Shown here one piece after another: positions 28,805-38,373 of a stretch of DNA of 64,000 nucleotides. How positions within the stretch are numbered: the stretch's first letter is position 1; each line of letters opens with the position of its first letter. This stretch comes from Sinorhizobium terangae (GTDB taxonomy: Bacteria; Pseudomonadota; Alphaproteobacteria; Rhizobiales; Rhizobiaceae), in NCBI RefSeq assembly GCF_009601505.1, contig NZ_WITC01000078.1, positions 36,533 through 100,532 of the forward strand, read 5' to 3'. A program made the position numbers and the translations under genes. The notes under the pieces were generated by a model that searched no databases, was not told the DNA's origin, and saw only the letters and a program-made list of their open reading frames with translations.

Positions 28805-29879
28805 AAGACCAGCGAAGCGGGCCAGGGCATCGCGGCCAGCCCGAAAAGTAAGCGCCACCGGCGCAGTGTCACCTGCCGGCGGCTTCGTGTTGCCCGTCAG
28901 CACAGCGCCGATGGAGGCGCGCTCGGCTCAGGAGCTCCCGGCTGATGGTGCATGGCAGTACGAGCCGAAATGGGACGGGTTTCGCTGCCTTGCCTTCAAG
29001 TCAGGTGAAGAGGTCGATCTCCGCGCGAAATCCGGAAAGCCGCTCGGGCGCTTCTTCCCGGAAGTCGTCGCCGTGCTGAGGCAACTGGGCGCCGCGCAAT
29101 TCGTGGTCGACGGCGAACTGGTAATCGAGGTCGATGGACGGCTTTCCTTCGACGCGCTGCAGATGCGCCTGCATCCGGCGGCGAGCCGCGTTCGTAAGCT
29201 GTCGCAGCAGACGCCCGCCAAGCTCATCCTCTTCGACGTCCTGGTCGGCACAGATGGCGCAATCCTCACCGGCGAGCCGCTCGCTGTCCGGCGAGCGGCG
29301 CTCGAAACCTTCGCCAGGGAGAACGCCATCACGGACAAGCTCGAGCTTTCGCCATTCACGCTTGACAGGCGTGAAGCCGAGCGCTGGCTCACCGGGTGGG
29401 AAGCAGGCGCCACCGATGGCGTTGTCGCAAAAAACCGTGACGGCCCTTACGAATGCGGAGAGCGGGCAATGTTGAAGGTCAAACGCCTGAAGACGGCCGA
29501 TTGCGTCGTCGGCGGCTTCCGGTACGAAAGCGACAGTGCGAAGATCGGCTCGCTCTTGCTCGGCCTGTACGACGCAGACGGAACGCTGAACCATGTTGGC
29601 TTCACCGCGACGATCTCCGACAAAGAACGGCCTGCGCTGACGCGCCGGCTCGAGGCCTTGCGCGAACCACCGGGCTTTACCGGCAAGACTCCGGGCGGCC
29701 CCAGCCGTTGGAACAGCGAGCGGAGCGGCGAATGGGAGCCGGTGCGTCCGGAACTCGTCGTCGAGGTAAGATTCGACCATGTCAGCAACCGGCGCTTTCG
29801 TCACGGCACAAAGTTGATGCGCTGGAGGCCGGATAAGGATCCGCGCCAGTGCACCTATGAACAGATCCTGCCGCGGTGA
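28785..29879 (+). CDS. stand-alone ATP-dependent DNA ligase (LigD ligase-domain type)
   Basis: A 364-residue ligase that seals nicks with ATP; this type works in bacterial end-joining or related repair. The basic N-terminal tail (residues 1-35) is followed by the adenylation domain with KWDGFR (catalytic Lys62), RAKSGKPL, VVDGELV and the later KVKRLKT lysines. The C-terminal OB-fold region ends around VVEVRFD and MRWRPDKD. It lacks the polymerase and phosphoesterase domains of full LigD, and no Ku gene is in the window. The start at 28785 gives the family's normal beginning, but its ribosome site is weak. Confidence 0.88.
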   Translation: MALRTRERPAKRARASRPARKVSATGAVSPAGGFVLPVSTAPMEARSAQELPADGAWQYEPKWDGFRCLAFKSGEEVDLRAKSGKPLGRFFPEVVAVLRQLGAAQFVVDGELVIEVDGRLSFDALQMRLHPAASRVRKLSQQTPAKLILFDVLVGTDGAILTGEPLAVRRAALETFARENAITDKLELSPFTLDRREAERWLTGWEAGATDGVVAKNRDGPYECGERAMLKVKRLKTADCVVGGFRYESDSAKIGSLLLGLYDADGTLNHVGFTATISDKERPALTRRLEALREPPGFTGKTPGGPSRWNSERSGEWEPVRPELVVEVRFDHVSNRRFRHGTKLMRWRPDKDPRQCTYEQILPR

Positions 29880-29904
29880 GGCGGTGAAGCGGCGCTGTCC
29901 CGTG

Positions 29905-30909
29905 TCATCGCCTGAAGATGTGAACCGCTCCTCCGGCATCGTCGGATACGAGGATGGAACCGTCGGGCGCCTCCTTGACGTCCACTGGCCGGCCGACGTC
30001 TCTAAGGAAAGTCGTTGCCGAGACCGGCCGGCCGCCACGGAAGCGCACCCGCACCACCTGATACCCGACCGGAACCGATCTGTCCCAGCTGCCGTGCTGG
30101 GCCACCAGAGCGTCGCCGCCGAGGCTGCGGAAGAAATGGATGCCGAGGGCCGCGACGTGCGCCTGAAAGTCGAAGACGGGCGGAATCTGGCGCTCGGGCG
30201 GCGATGCGTCCTCAAACCCTTCGAGCCGCGTCTGGCCTCCGAAATACGGAAAGCCGTAAAAGCCGCCCGGCCGAAGCCCGTTGAGCTCATCGGGCGGGAT
30301 ATCGTCGCCCATTCCGTCGGCGCCGTTGTCGGTAAAGTACATGGTGCCGCCGCGCCAGTCGAAGCCGACCGAGTTGCGCACACCCCAGGCGACGCGCCGA
30401 AGGTCGGACCCGTCCTGGTTCATGCTGACGATCGTGCCCTGCAGCCCGCGCGGCCGGCAAATGTTGCAAGGCGAGCCGAACGAGACATAGAGCCGGGAAT
30501 CGGGGCCAACGGCGATATAGCGATAACTATGGGCCCCCGAATTCGGCAGGCCGCGGCGAATATCGCGCCTGCCGGTCAGAGCGCCCCCGCGTCCGATGTC
30601 GAACGCGGTTACGCTGTCCCTCGATGCGACGAACAATCGATCGCCAGTGCATGCGACACCGTTCGCAGCGGAGAACCCGCGGGCGACTCGTCGGGCGCCG
30701 CCGCCGGACAACGGCACGGCATAGACCGAGGACCCCTTGGTTCCGACGAACACTGTGTCGCCGCAGACCGCCATTTCGCGCGCCGCGGGAACGCGGGCGA
30801 GAACGTCCGCGCGTGCCGGGCCGAGAGCGACGCCCGAGGCGAGCGCCGCCAGCGCGAGAAACCGCATTCGACCAGAGAAAAATCCGGCTTTTGAGGAAAA
30901 GACGTCCAT
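29905..30909 (-). CDS. secreted sorbosone/glucose dehydrogenase-like beta-propeller protein
   Basis: A 334-residue protein with a signal peptide (MRFLALAALASGVALGPARA after a 14-residue leader) and a six-bladed propeller of the PQQ-dependent sugar dehydrogenase/sorbosone dehydrogenase type. Typical pieces are FTDNGADGMGDD, PPDELN, YGFPYFGG, AHVAALGI and the late GRPVDVKEAPDGS. It should be periplasmic and may oxidise a sugar or aldehyde with PQQ; activity is not shown by sequence. ATG 30909 is preferred because GGAGGG sits just upstream; the ATG at 30867 would give a shorter signal peptide. The gene is convergent with the ligase. Confidence 0.85.
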   Translation of the reverse strand: MDVFSSKAGFFSGRMRFLALAALASGVALGPARADVLARVPAAREMAVCGDTVFVGTKGSSVYAVPLSGGGARRVARGFSAANGVACTGDRLFVASRDSVTAFDIGRGGALTGRRDIRRGLPNSGAHSYRYIAVGPDSRLYVSFGSPCNICRPRGLQGTIVSMNQDGSDLRRVAWGVRNSVGFDWRGGTMYFTDNGADGMGDDIPPDELNGLRPGGFYGFPYFGGQTRLEGFEDASPPERQIPPVFDFQAHVAALGIHFFRSLGGDALVAQHGSWDRSVPVGYQVVRVRFRGGRPVSATTFLRDVGRPVDVKEAPDGSILVSDDAGGAVHIFRR

Positions 30910-30991
30910 CGGCGCCCTCCGGATGCAGGCTGAACTTGCTGGAGGGAATTGGAGCGGCTTGCTCTCGATTCAAGCCGGAGCCTGCCGCACG

Positions 30992-31079
30992 GTTCCTTAG
31001 ATCCAAGCCGATTTGAGGATAAAACATGCAGCAATTCAAAGTGCTACAGCACGTCTCGTTAGGCGCGCGGCGCCGTAGG
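30992..31079. repeat. mosaic repeat
   Basis: Carries GATCCAAGCCGATTTGAGG, AACATGCAGCAATTCAAAG, TGCTACAGCA and the GGCGCGCGGCGCCGTAG hairpin, the standard order of this family in the window. Confidence 0.75.
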
Positions 31080-31149
31080 CCTCACGGCGAAGTGATCCGG
31101 TGATGCTAGGCCCCCCAATGATGCTAGACCCATTGTCGGATCAGCTGTC

Positions 31150-31252
31150 TACAGCGCCGTGCGTCCTTTGGGACGCACAAAGGACGCTCTAACTCTTTGA
31201 TTCCACGCATCGTGCTTTCCGAAAATCGGGTCCGATTTTCGGGCCGATGCGC
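31150..31252. repeat. mosaic repeat, two modules
   Basis: TACAGCGCCGTGCGTCC...GGACGC, as at 4791, followed by a GCAT-CGTGC...CGAAAATCGGG-TCCGATTTTCG hairpin and CCGATGCGC. The second module ends just before the ribosome site of the next gene. Apart from the two repeat copies, the gap 30910-31268 holds nothing recognised. Confidence 0.7.
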
Positions 31253-31268
31253 TAGGAGGAGCAATGTG

Positions 31269-31643
31269 ATGCCTGTCCCCTCGATAAGATCGATACTCGG
31301 ATTAGAGGCCATACTGTTTGCAGCCGCCTCACTCGTCCACGCCGGCATTCTGTATCAAGGCTACGAGCATTCGCGCGCCGCGACCGCGGAGGGCGTGATT
31401 GCGGCAGTCCTGATCCTTGGCCTGCTGGCTTGCATCGTCGCGCCAAGGCGGACGCGCCTCATCGCCCTCGCGGTTCAGGGATTTGCGCTTCTCGGGACGT
31501 TGGTCGGCGCTTTCACCATCGCCGTGGGGATCGGCCCGCAGACCACGGCTGACAAGACATTTCACATCATCCTGCTCGTGGTTCTGGTCGTCGGTCTTGT
31601 TGTGATTTTCAGATCTCCACGCTCTGAACAGGGAGCTTCCTGA
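31269..31643 (+). CDS. small four-helix membrane protein
   Basis: A 124-residue hydrophobic protein with four predicted transmembrane helices (ILGLEAILFAAASLVHAG, GVIAAVLILGLLACIV, LIALAVQGFALLG and IILLVVLVVGLVVIF) and a short charged tail. No family with a known function is recognised. The ATG has AGGAGGA at ideal spacing. It sits between a repeat block and the urt operon; nothing ties it functionally to urea uptake. Confidence 0.7.
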   Translation: MPVPSIRSILGLEAILFAAASLVHAGILYQGYEHSRAATAEGVIAAVLILGLLACIVAPRRTRLIALAVQGFALLGTLVGAFTIAVGIGPQTTADKTFHIILLVVLVVGLVVIFRSPRSEQGAS

Positions 31644-31793
31644 ATTACTCGGGCAAATCTTCCTTCTTCCCCCCGCCACCTACGTAGAATGGCGTATGTG
31701 CAGCGCAGCACGAACATCGGATGATCGGTAAAGCAACGGCCAAGAACAAGCACCGCCCCGTTGCGGCGACCAGAACTAGAGGGGTTCAATCCG

Positions 31794-33086
31794 ATGACTA
31801 TCAGGGCACGCGTTTGCGGCGCATTCCTCGCTGCCGCCCTTGCGACGACCGCGTTTAATGGCGCCTTCGCCGCCGAGGACACGATCAAGGTCGGCATTCT
31901 TCATTCGCTTTCCGGCACTATGGCAATCTCCGAAACGACGCTGAAAGACGCCATGCTCATGCTGATCGATGAGCAGAACAAGAAGGGCGGCCTGCTCGGC
32001 AAGAAGCTGGAGGCCGTCGTCGTCGATCCGGCTTCCGACTGGCCGCTCTTTGCCGAAAAGGCGCGTGAGCTCATTTCTGTCGACAAGGTCTCGGCCGTCT
32101 TCGGTTGCTGGACTTCGGTCTCGCGCAAATCCGTGCTGCCGGTTTTCGAGGAATTGAACTCGATCCTCTTCTATCCCGTCCAGTACGAGGGTGAGGAAAG
32201 CCAGCGCAACGTCTTCTATACCGGTGCCGCGCCGAACCAGCAGGCGATCCCGGCCGTCGACTATCTGATGGAGAACGAAGAGGTCGAGCGCTGGGTGCTC
32301 GCCGGCACGGACTACGTCTATCCGCGCACCACCAACAAGATCCTCGAAGCCTATCTGATCTCCAAGGGCGTGAAGCCCGAGGACATCATGGTCAACTACA
32401 CGCCCTTCGGCCATTCCGACTGGCAGACGATCGTTTCCGACATCAAGAAGTTCGGCTCGGCCGGCAAGAAGACCGCCGTCGTCTCGACGATCAACGGCGA
32501 CGCGAACGTGCCGTTCTACAAGGAACTCGCCAACCAGGGCGTCAAGGCCGAGGATATCCCGGTCGTCGCCTTCTCGGTCGGCGAGGAGGAACTTGCCGGC
32601 CTCGACACCGGGCCGCTCGTCGGTCACCTCGCCGCCTGGAACTACTTCCAGTCGGTCGACAATCCAGCCAATGCCGAATTCATCAAGACCTGGAAGGCCT
32701 ACACCAAGAACGACAAGCGGGTGACCAACGACCCGATGGAAGCCCACTATATCGGCTTCAACATGTGGCTGAAGGCGGTCGAAAAGGCCGGCACCACCGA
32801 TACCGACGCCGTGCTCGATGCGATGGTCGGCATCTCCGTGCCGAACCTCTCCGGCGGCTATTCCACGATGATGCCGAACCATCACATCACCAAGCCGGTG
32901 CTGATCGGCGAGATCCAGGCGGATGGCCAGTTTGAGACGGTCTGGGAGACCCCCGGCCTCGTGGTCGGCGACGAATGGTCGGATTACCTGCCGGATTCGA
33001 AGGACCTGATCGCCGACTGGCGGGCGCCGATGTCCTGCGGCAACTTCAACATCGCCACGGGAAAATGCGGCGGCAAAGGCTCCTGA
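31794..33086 (+). CDS. urtA: urea ABC transporter substrate-binding protein UrtA
   Basis: A 430-residue periplasmic binding protein of the branched-chain amino acid/amide type, with a signal peptide ending near AFAAED. The mature part begins VGILHSLSGTMAISE. The urea-type features FGCWTSVSRKSVLPVFEE, FYPVQYEGEE and the C-terminal WRAPMSCGNFN are present. It delivers urea (or short amides) to UrtBC. It is the first gene of the five-gene urt operon. GAGGGG precedes the ATG. A strong stem-loop separates it from urtB, which should give a surplus of binding protein. Confidence 0.95.
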   Translation: MTIRARVCGAFLAAALATTAFNGAFAAEDTIKVGILHSLSGTMAISETTLKDAMLMLIDEQNKKGGLLGKKLEAVVVDPASDWPLFAEKARELISVDKVSAVFGCWTSVSRKSVLPVFEELNSILFYPVQYEGEESQRNVFYTGAAPNQQAIPAVDYLMENEEVERWVLAGTDYVYPRTTNKILEAYLISKGVKPEDIMVNYTPFGHSDWQTIVSDIKKFGSAGKKTAVVSTINGDANVPFYKELANQGVKAEDIPVVAFSVGEEELAGLDTGPLVGHLAAWNYFQSVDNPANAEFIKTWKAYTKNDKRVTNDPMEAHYIGFNMWLKAVEKAGTTDTDAVLDAMVGISVPNLSGGYSTMMPNHHITKPVLIGEIQADGQFETVWETPGLVVGDEWSDYLPDSKDLIADWRAPMSCGNFNIATGKCGGKGS

Positions 33087-33173
33087 TTTCATGACGAAGA
33101 ACTTGTTCTCGGAAAGGACCATATCGGCCTTCTTCGACAACGTCGTTTCATGACGAACCGATAGATCGAAATA

Positions 33174-33211
33174 CCCTCCGTCCGGAAGCGTCCATCCGGA
33201 CGGAGGGGCAT
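33174..33211 (+). terminator. intercistronic stem-loop between urtA and urtB
   Basis: CCCTCCGTCCGGA (33174-33186) pairs exactly with TCCGGACGGAGGG (33195-33207) and is followed by GCATTTT. It probably acts as a partial terminator or mRNA 3' stabiliser for urtA. Confidence 0.8.
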
Positions 33212-33260
33212 TTTCACCGATGCCGCGCTGCAAACCGACGCGAAACCATGCGAGGGGCGA

Positions 33261-34877
33261 ATGTACCGCATCTTACAAACCGTGCTTGTGGCCCTGATCT
33301 TTTTGATCGTGATCCCGGCTGCGGGGCTGAGGGCTGAGGAGCAGCTGCGCGATCTCGTGAACGCGCTCGGCACGGCGAAGCTCTCCGACATGGACGAACA
33401 TATCGCGGCACTCGCGAAGAGCGGCGATCCCAAGATCGTGCCGGTCCTCGAAGCGCTCGGCGACGGCAATCTTTATGCCCGCAAGGCCGATGGCCAGGTG
33501 TTCGTGACGCATGAAAGCGCGGCGGACCTGGTGCTAACGGATCCGCTTTCCGGCGAGAGCGTCGGCGAGGCGCCGAAGAGCGCGCTGCAGAAGATCAAGG
33601 TCAACAACAGCGTGCGCCGTGCCGTGCGCACGGCGCTCGGCGGTTTGACGCTGCTGAGCCCCGATCGCAGTCAACGCTTCAAGGCCGCGCAATCGGTATT
33701 GCAGTCGCCCAATGCGGACGCGCTCCCGACCATCGAGAACGCGCTCGCTGCCGAGAAGGATGCGGCTATCCGCGGATTGCTCGAACGAGCGCGCGCGACG
33801 GCGGTCCTCGCTTCCGAGCGGTCCAGCGAGGAGAAGCGGCAGGCCGTTCAAACCCTGAAGCAAAGCGGTGGCCGTGAGGCGCTCTCGATTCTGTCGGCCG
33901 CTCTCGGCACCGCCGACAAGACCCTGAAGCCGGAGATCGAGGCGGCGCTTGCGAGCATCGAACAAGTCCAGGCGCTTTGGGCGGCCGGCCAGAACGTTTG
34001 GTACGGGCTCTCGCTCGGCTCGGTGCTGCTGCTTGCCGCAATCGGCCTTGCCATCACCTTCGGCGTCATGGGCATCATCAACATGGCGCATGGCGAAATG
34101 GTCATGCTTGGTGCCTATACGACCTTCCTCGTCCAGGACGTCGTGCGCACATCCTTTCCGTCCCTTTTCGACTGGTCGCTTGCGATCGCGCTGCCGCTTG
34201 CCTTCCTGCTCACCGGCGCCGTCGGTCTGGCGATCGAGCGGGGCGTCATCCGCTTCCTGTACGGCCGCCCGCTCGAGACGCTGCTAGCCACCTGGGGCAT
34301 ATCGCTGATCCTGCAGCAGGCGGTGCGTTCGATCTTCGGTCCGACAAACCAGGAGGTCGGCAATCCCTCCTGGATGTCCGGCGCCTTCGAGCTTGGCGGG
34401 CTGACGATCACCTGGAACCGTCTCTGGATCATCCTTTTTGCGCTCACCGTCTTTGCCGGCTTGCTCTTCCTCCTGAAGAAGACGCCGATGGGCCTTCAGA
34501 TGCGGGCCGTGACGCAGAACCGGCGCATGGCATCTTCGATGGGCATCCGCACGCCCGTTGTCGATGCGCTCACTTTCGCGCTCGGCTCCGGCATTGCCGG
34601 CATGGCGGGTGTCGCGCTCTCGCAGATCGACAACGTCTCGCCGAACCTCGGCCAGGGTTACATCATCGACAGCTTCATGGTGGTGGTCTTCGGCGGCGTC
34701 GGCAATCTCTGGGGCACGCTGGTCGGCGCCTTCTCGCTCGGCATCCTCAACAAGTTCCTCGAGCCCTATGCCGGCGCCGTGCTCGGCAAGATCCTCGTGC
34801 TCGTGCTGATCATCCTCTTCATCCAGAAGCGGCCGCGCGGGCTGTTTGCACTTAAAGGTCGGGCGGTGGAAGCATGA
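33261..34877 (+). CDS. urtB: urea ABC transporter permease UrtB
   Basis: A 538-residue inner-membrane permease. As usual for UrtB, a signal-like segment and a periplasmic, helical N-terminal domain of about 240 residues precede the LivH-like membrane domain, which starts near GQNVWYGLSLGSVLLL and carries MAHGEMVMLGAY and the cytoplasmic coupling region around RMASSMGIRT. The stop overlaps the urtC start by ATGA. The long N-terminal domain distinguishes it from ordinary branched-chain amino acid permeases. Confidence 0.94.
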   Translation: MYRILQTVLVALIFLIVIPAAGLRAEEQLRDLVNALGTAKLSDMDEHIAALAKSGDPKIVPVLEALGDGNLYARKADGQVFVTHESAADLVLTDPLSGESVGEAPKSALQKIKVNNSVRRAVRTALGGLTLLSPDRSQRFKAAQSVLQSPNADALPTIENALAAEKDAAIRGLLERARATAVLASERSSEEKRQAVQTLKQSGGREALSILSAALGTADKTLKPEIEAALASIEQVQALWAAGQNVWYGLSLGSVLLLAAIGLAITFGVMGIINMAHGEMVMLGAYTTFLVQDVVRTSFPSLFDWSLAIALPLAFLLTGAVGLAIERGVIRFLYGRPLETLLATWGISLILQQAVRSIFGPTNQEVGNPSWMSGAFELGGLTITWNRLWIILFALTVFAGLLFLLKKTPMGLQMRAVTQNRRMASSMGIRTPVVDALTFALGSGIAGMAGVALSQIDNVSPNLGQGYIIDSFMVVVFGGVGNLWGTLVGAFSLGILNKFLEPYAGAVLGKILVLVLIILFIQKRPRGLFALKGRAVEA

Positions 34878-36049
34878 TCACCTCGTTCCTCGTCAAGTCG
34901 CTCGACCGCACCATCGTCATCGCCGTGGCGATCCTGTTGGCGCTGGCCGTTCTTGTCCCGGCGCTCAATCTGCTAACGGCGCCCAACCATCCGCTGCACG
35001 TGCCGACCTATCTGGTCTCGCTCTTCGGCAAGTACCTGACCTATGCGCTGCTCGCGCTAGCGCTCGATCTCGTCTGGGGCTTCTGCGGCATTCTCTCGCT
35101 CGGCCACGCCGCCTTTTTCGCGCTTGGCGGTTATGCCATGGGCATGTACCTGATGCGCCAGATCGGCGCGCGCGGCTCCTACGGCAATCCGCTGCTGCCG
35201 GATTTCATGGTGTTCCTCAACTGGAAGGAACTGCCCTGGTTCTGGTACGGCTTCGACATGTTCTGGTTCGCGGCGCCGATGGTGGTGCTCGTGCCGGGGC
35301 TCATTGCCTTCGTCTTCGGCTGGTTCGCCTTCCGCTCGCGGGTCAACGGCGTCTATCTGTCGATCATCACCCAGGCCATGACCTATGCCCTGCTGCTCGC
35401 CTTCTTCAGGAACGACATGGGCTTCGGCGGCAACAACGGCCTCACCGACTTCAAGGACATTCTCGGCTTCAACATCCAGGCGGACGGCACGCGCGCCGCC
35501 CTCTTTGCCGCCTCCGCCCTGGCGCTCGCCATCTCGCTCGTCATTACCTCGGGCATCGTGCGCTCCAAGTTCGGCAAGGTGCTTGTGGCGCTGCGCGACG
35601 CGGAAAGCCGCACCCGCTTTCTCGGCTATCGCGTCGAACACATGAAGCTCTTCGCGTTCACTGTTTCGGCGATGATGGCCGGCGTCGCCGGCGCGCTCTA
35701 CGTGCCGCAGGTGGGCATCATCAATCCCGGCGAGTTCGAGCCCGGCAATTCGATAGAGGTGGTGATCTGGACGGCGGTCGGCGGCCGCGGCACGCTGATC
35801 GGCCCGATCATCGGTGCAATCCTCGTCAACGGCGGAAAGAGTATCTTCACCGCGGCCTTCCCGGAATTCTGGCTGTTTGCGCTCGGCGGGCTGTTCGTGC
35901 TCGTCACGCTCTTTCTGCCGAAGGGCGTGGTCGGCACCGCACAGCAATATCTTGCCCGCCGAAAGGCCTATCGCGAGGCCGCCCGAAAGGAAGGCGAGAA
36001 CGACAAAGTGGCGAGCCTTGCCGCCGCCGAACCTATGGCCGCGGAGTGA
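34874..36049 (+). CDS. urtC: urea ABC transporter permease UrtC
   Basis: A 391-residue LivM-like permease with about nine membrane helices. Marks are SLGHAAFFALGGYAMG, the INGVYLS-like segment (VNGVYLSIITQ) and GNNGLTDFKDILG. It starts inside the end of urtB and is followed by urtD after 5 bases, so the operon is tightly coupled. The C-terminal 25 residues are polar and alanine/glutamate-rich. Confidence 0.94.
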   Translation: MITSFLVKSLDRTIVIAVAILLALAVLVPALNLLTAPNHPLHVPTYLVSLFGKYLTYALLALALDLVWGFCGILSLGHAAFFALGGYAMGMYLMRQIGARGSYGNPLLPDFMVFLNWKELPWFWYGFDMFWFAAPMVVLVPGLIAFVFGWFAFRSRVNGVYLSIITQAMTYALLLAFFRNDMGFGGNNGLTDFKDILGFNIQADGTRAALFAASALALAISLVITSGIVRSKFGKVLVALRDAESRTRFLGYRVEHMKLFAFTVSAMMAGVAGALYVPQVGIINPGEFEPGNSIEVVIWTAVGGRGTLIGPIIGAILVNGGKSIFTAAFPEFWLFALGGLFVLVTLFLPKGVVGTAQQYLARRKAYREAARKEGENDKVASLAAAEPMAAE

Positions 36050-36054
36050 TTGTC

Positions 36055-36807
36055 ATGACCGAGAAGAAGCCCAGGAGCCTCCTCTATCTCGACGGCGTCT
36101 CCGTCTCCTTCGACGGCTTCAAGGCGTTGAATTCGCTCTCCTTTGTCATCGAACCCGGCGAACTCAGGGCGATCATCGGTCCGAACGGTGCCGGCAAGAC
36201 GACCATGATGGACATCATCACCGGCAAGACCCGGCCGGACGAGGGCGAGGTCTTCTTCAAGGGCGATATCGATCTGACACGCAAGGACGAGGCGGAGATT
36301 GCGCAGCTCGGCATCGGGCGGAAGTTCCAGAAGCCGACCGTCTTTGAGAACCACACGGTCTGGGACAATCTGGAACTGGCGCTGAACCGCAGCCGCGGCG
36401 TCTTCGCGACGCTGTTCTATCGCCTGACCGGCGAGGACAGGACCCGCATCGAGGAGATCCTTTCGACCGTGCGGCTCGCGGCGCGCCTCGACGACCTTGC
36501 CGCTAACCTCTCACATGGCCAGAAACAATGGCTGGAGATCGGCATGCTGCTCGCGCAGGAACCGGAGCTCTTGCTCGTCGACGAGCCGGTGGCCGGCATG
36601 ACCGATGCGGAGACGGTAGAGACGGCCGTGCTGCTTAAGGAAATCGCCAGGACCCGCTCGGTCGTCGTCGTTGAGCACGACATGGGCTTCATCCGTGAAC
36701 TCGGCGTCAAGGTGACCTGCCTTGCGGAGGGCTCGGTGCTGGCGGAGGGCTCGATCGAATTCGTCAGCAGCGATCCGAAGGTGATCGAAAACTATCTCGG
36801 CCGATGA
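36055..36807 (+). CDS. urtD: urea ABC transporter ATP-binding protein UrtD
   Basis: A 250-residue LivG-like ATPase: Walker A GPNGAGKTT, signature LSHGQKQWLEIG, Walker B LLLVDEPVAGM, and switch His in VEHDMGF. The LSHGQ (rather than LSGGQ) signature is the usual UrtD form. Start ATG at 36055, five bases after urtC. Confidence 0.95.
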   Translation: MTEKKPRSLLYLDGVSVSFDGFKALNSLSFVIEPGELRAIIGPNGAGKTTMMDIITGKTRPDEGEVFFKGDIDLTRKDEAEIAQLGIGRKFQKPTVFENHTVWDNLELALNRSRGVFATLFYRLTGEDRTRIEEILSTVRLAARLDDLAANLSHGQKQWLEIGMLLAQEPELLLVDEPVAGMTDAETVETAVLLKEIARTRSVVVVEHDMGFIRELGVKVTCLAEGSVLAEGSIEFVSSDPKVIENYLGR

Positions 36808-36833
36808 TCGAGAGCACGTGGAAGGAACAACCC

Positions 36834-37529
36834 ATGTTGAGCGTTGAAAACGTCAGCCTTCACTACGGCGCAGCACAAGCCCTGCGCAACGTCTCGATCA
36901 GGGCGGAGATGCGAAAGATCACCTGCGTGCTCGGGCGCAATGGCGTCGGCAAGTCGAGCCTACTCAGGGCGATCACCGGCCAGCATCCGGTGACGAGCGG
37001 CACGATCTCCTTCAGCGGCACGCGGCTTGACGGCCTGGCGCCGTTTCACCGGGCAAAGCTCGGCGTCGGTTACGTGCCGCAGGGCCGCGAGATTTTCCCC
37101 TTGCTCAGCGTCCGGGAGAATCTCGAAACCGGCTATGCGCCGCTGAAGCGGGCCGAGCGCTCGATACCCGATGACATCTTCAACCTGTTTCCGGTGCTGA
37201 AATCCATGCTCAGCCGGCGCGGTGGGGATCTTTCCGGAGGCCAGCAACAGCAGCTTGCCATCGGTCGCGCGCTCGTCACCCGCCCCAAGATCCTGGTGCT
37301 CGACGAGCCGACTGAGGGCATCCAGCCATCGATCATCAAGGATATTGGCCGCGCGATCAGATACTTGCGGGATTCGACCGGCATGGCGATCCTGCTCGTC
37401 GAGCAATATCTCGACTTCTGCCGCGAGCTTGCCGATCACGTCTACATCATGGACCGCGGTGCTTTCGTGCACGAGGGACCAGCCGAGACGCTGGATACGC
37501 CGGAGGCGCGGCGACATCTGACCGTGTGA
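36834..37529 (+). CDS. urtE: urea ABC transporter ATP-binding protein UrtE
   Basis: A 231-residue LivF-like ATPase: Walker A GRNGVGKSS, signature LSGGQQQQLAIG, Walker B LVLDEPTEG and EQYLDF after it, typical of UrtE. The chosen ATG has GGAAGGA upstream; an in-frame ATG at 36804 overlapping urtD would add ten residues. It is the last gene of the urt operon. Confidence 0.95.
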   Translation: MLSVENVSLHYGAAQALRNVSIRAEMRKITCVLGRNGVGKSSLLRAITGQHPVTSGTISFSGTRLDGLAPFHRAKLGVGYVPQGREIFPLLSVRENLETGYAPLKRAERSIPDDIFNLFPVLKSMLSRRGGDLSGGQQQQLAIGRALVTRPKILVLDEPTEGIQPSIIKDIGRAIRYLRDSTGMAILLVEQYLDFCRELADHVYIMDRGAFVHEGPAETLDTPEARRHLTV

Positions 37530-37764
37530 CTGTTTTCCACAGGGTAAATTATTCCAAAAAATTCAGCTCCTTGTCCGTTCTTGAAGCATGCCTTGCCTTC
37601 GGAGACCGGGAAAAAATACAGTGTTTCAATCGATTGTGTTTGCGCTACCCGTTGCTTTGAACCATACTGCCGCTGCACTTTTTGTGAAGGCCCATCACAA
37701 TCCGTTACTGCTGACAGAATTGGCCATTTCGCGTTTCCGGCCTATCCAATCGGAGGAGACCCTA

Positions 37765-38148
37765 ATGACGAATTTCCTGCCCGCCCTTTACGAAGGGCAC
37801 GCCCCCATCACCCTGCAGAATCTGTTTCGAGATGCACTCGAGGCCTATGACGACTGGGATGAGGGGATGCCTGAACCGACCGTACGCTTCGAAGGCAAGG
37901 TCCTGTCCATCAGCGAGATTTTCGACTGGATGAAACCTTGCACCGATATCATGCCCGCCAACATGATCGGTATCGTCACCGATCGGCTTAGCAAGCCCTG
38001 GAGCGGCGATGGCCCGCTCGACGAGATGACCTTTTCCACCGCCGCCCGCGTCATGTCCGTTCTGGTCAGGCGCCGGCTGAGGCGCTTCGGGCGCGGTTCG
38101 ATCGAAGCGTTTGCTGGTCGCTTCAAACCGTCACTTCACGCTGAGTGA
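37765..38148 (+). CDS. conserved-looking hypothetical protein, 127 residues
   Basis: A soluble alpha/beta-looking protein without a signal peptide or recognised motif. The middle (EGKVLSISEIFDWMKPC) and the Arg-rich C-terminal part (VRRRLRRFGRGSIEAF) are the most distinctive. ATG 37765 is chosen for its CGGAGGAG site; the 59 codons upstream look non-coding. It follows urtE by 235 bases and ends at a strong terminator, so it is probably a separate transcript. Confidence 0.65.
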   Translation: MTNFLPALYEGHAPITLQNLFRDALEAYDDWDEGMPEPTVRFEGKVLSISEIFDWMKPCTDIMPANMIGIVTDRLSKPWSGDGPLDEMTFSTAARVMSVLVRRRLRRFGRGSIEAFAGRFKPSLHAE

Positions 38149-38170
38149 CAGTACCGACATTGGATCGCAC

Positions 38171-38206
38171 AAACAGCGCGGCCGTCGTGCCGCGCTGTTT
38201 CGTTGT
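38171..38206 (+). terminator. stem-loop terminator after the hypothetical gene
   Basis: AAACAGCGCGGC (38171-38182) pairs exactly with GCCGCGCTGTTT (38189-38200) around CGTCGT; T-rich bases follow. It can work in both directions. Confidence 0.75.
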
Positions 38207-38373
38207 CCGGCTGTCGCTGCTTGACCAATGCCTACCGGCAAGGCGGTCGCCGCACGCCAGAGAGTTCTTTCTTTTGATGCCAAGCCGTAAGATAGTCGGA
38301 TGAGGGGAGCGCTAGGCCATGCGCAATTCTCCCGCGCGGCAAGCATCGCCGATAGGCCAGATTGAGGCGGGGT

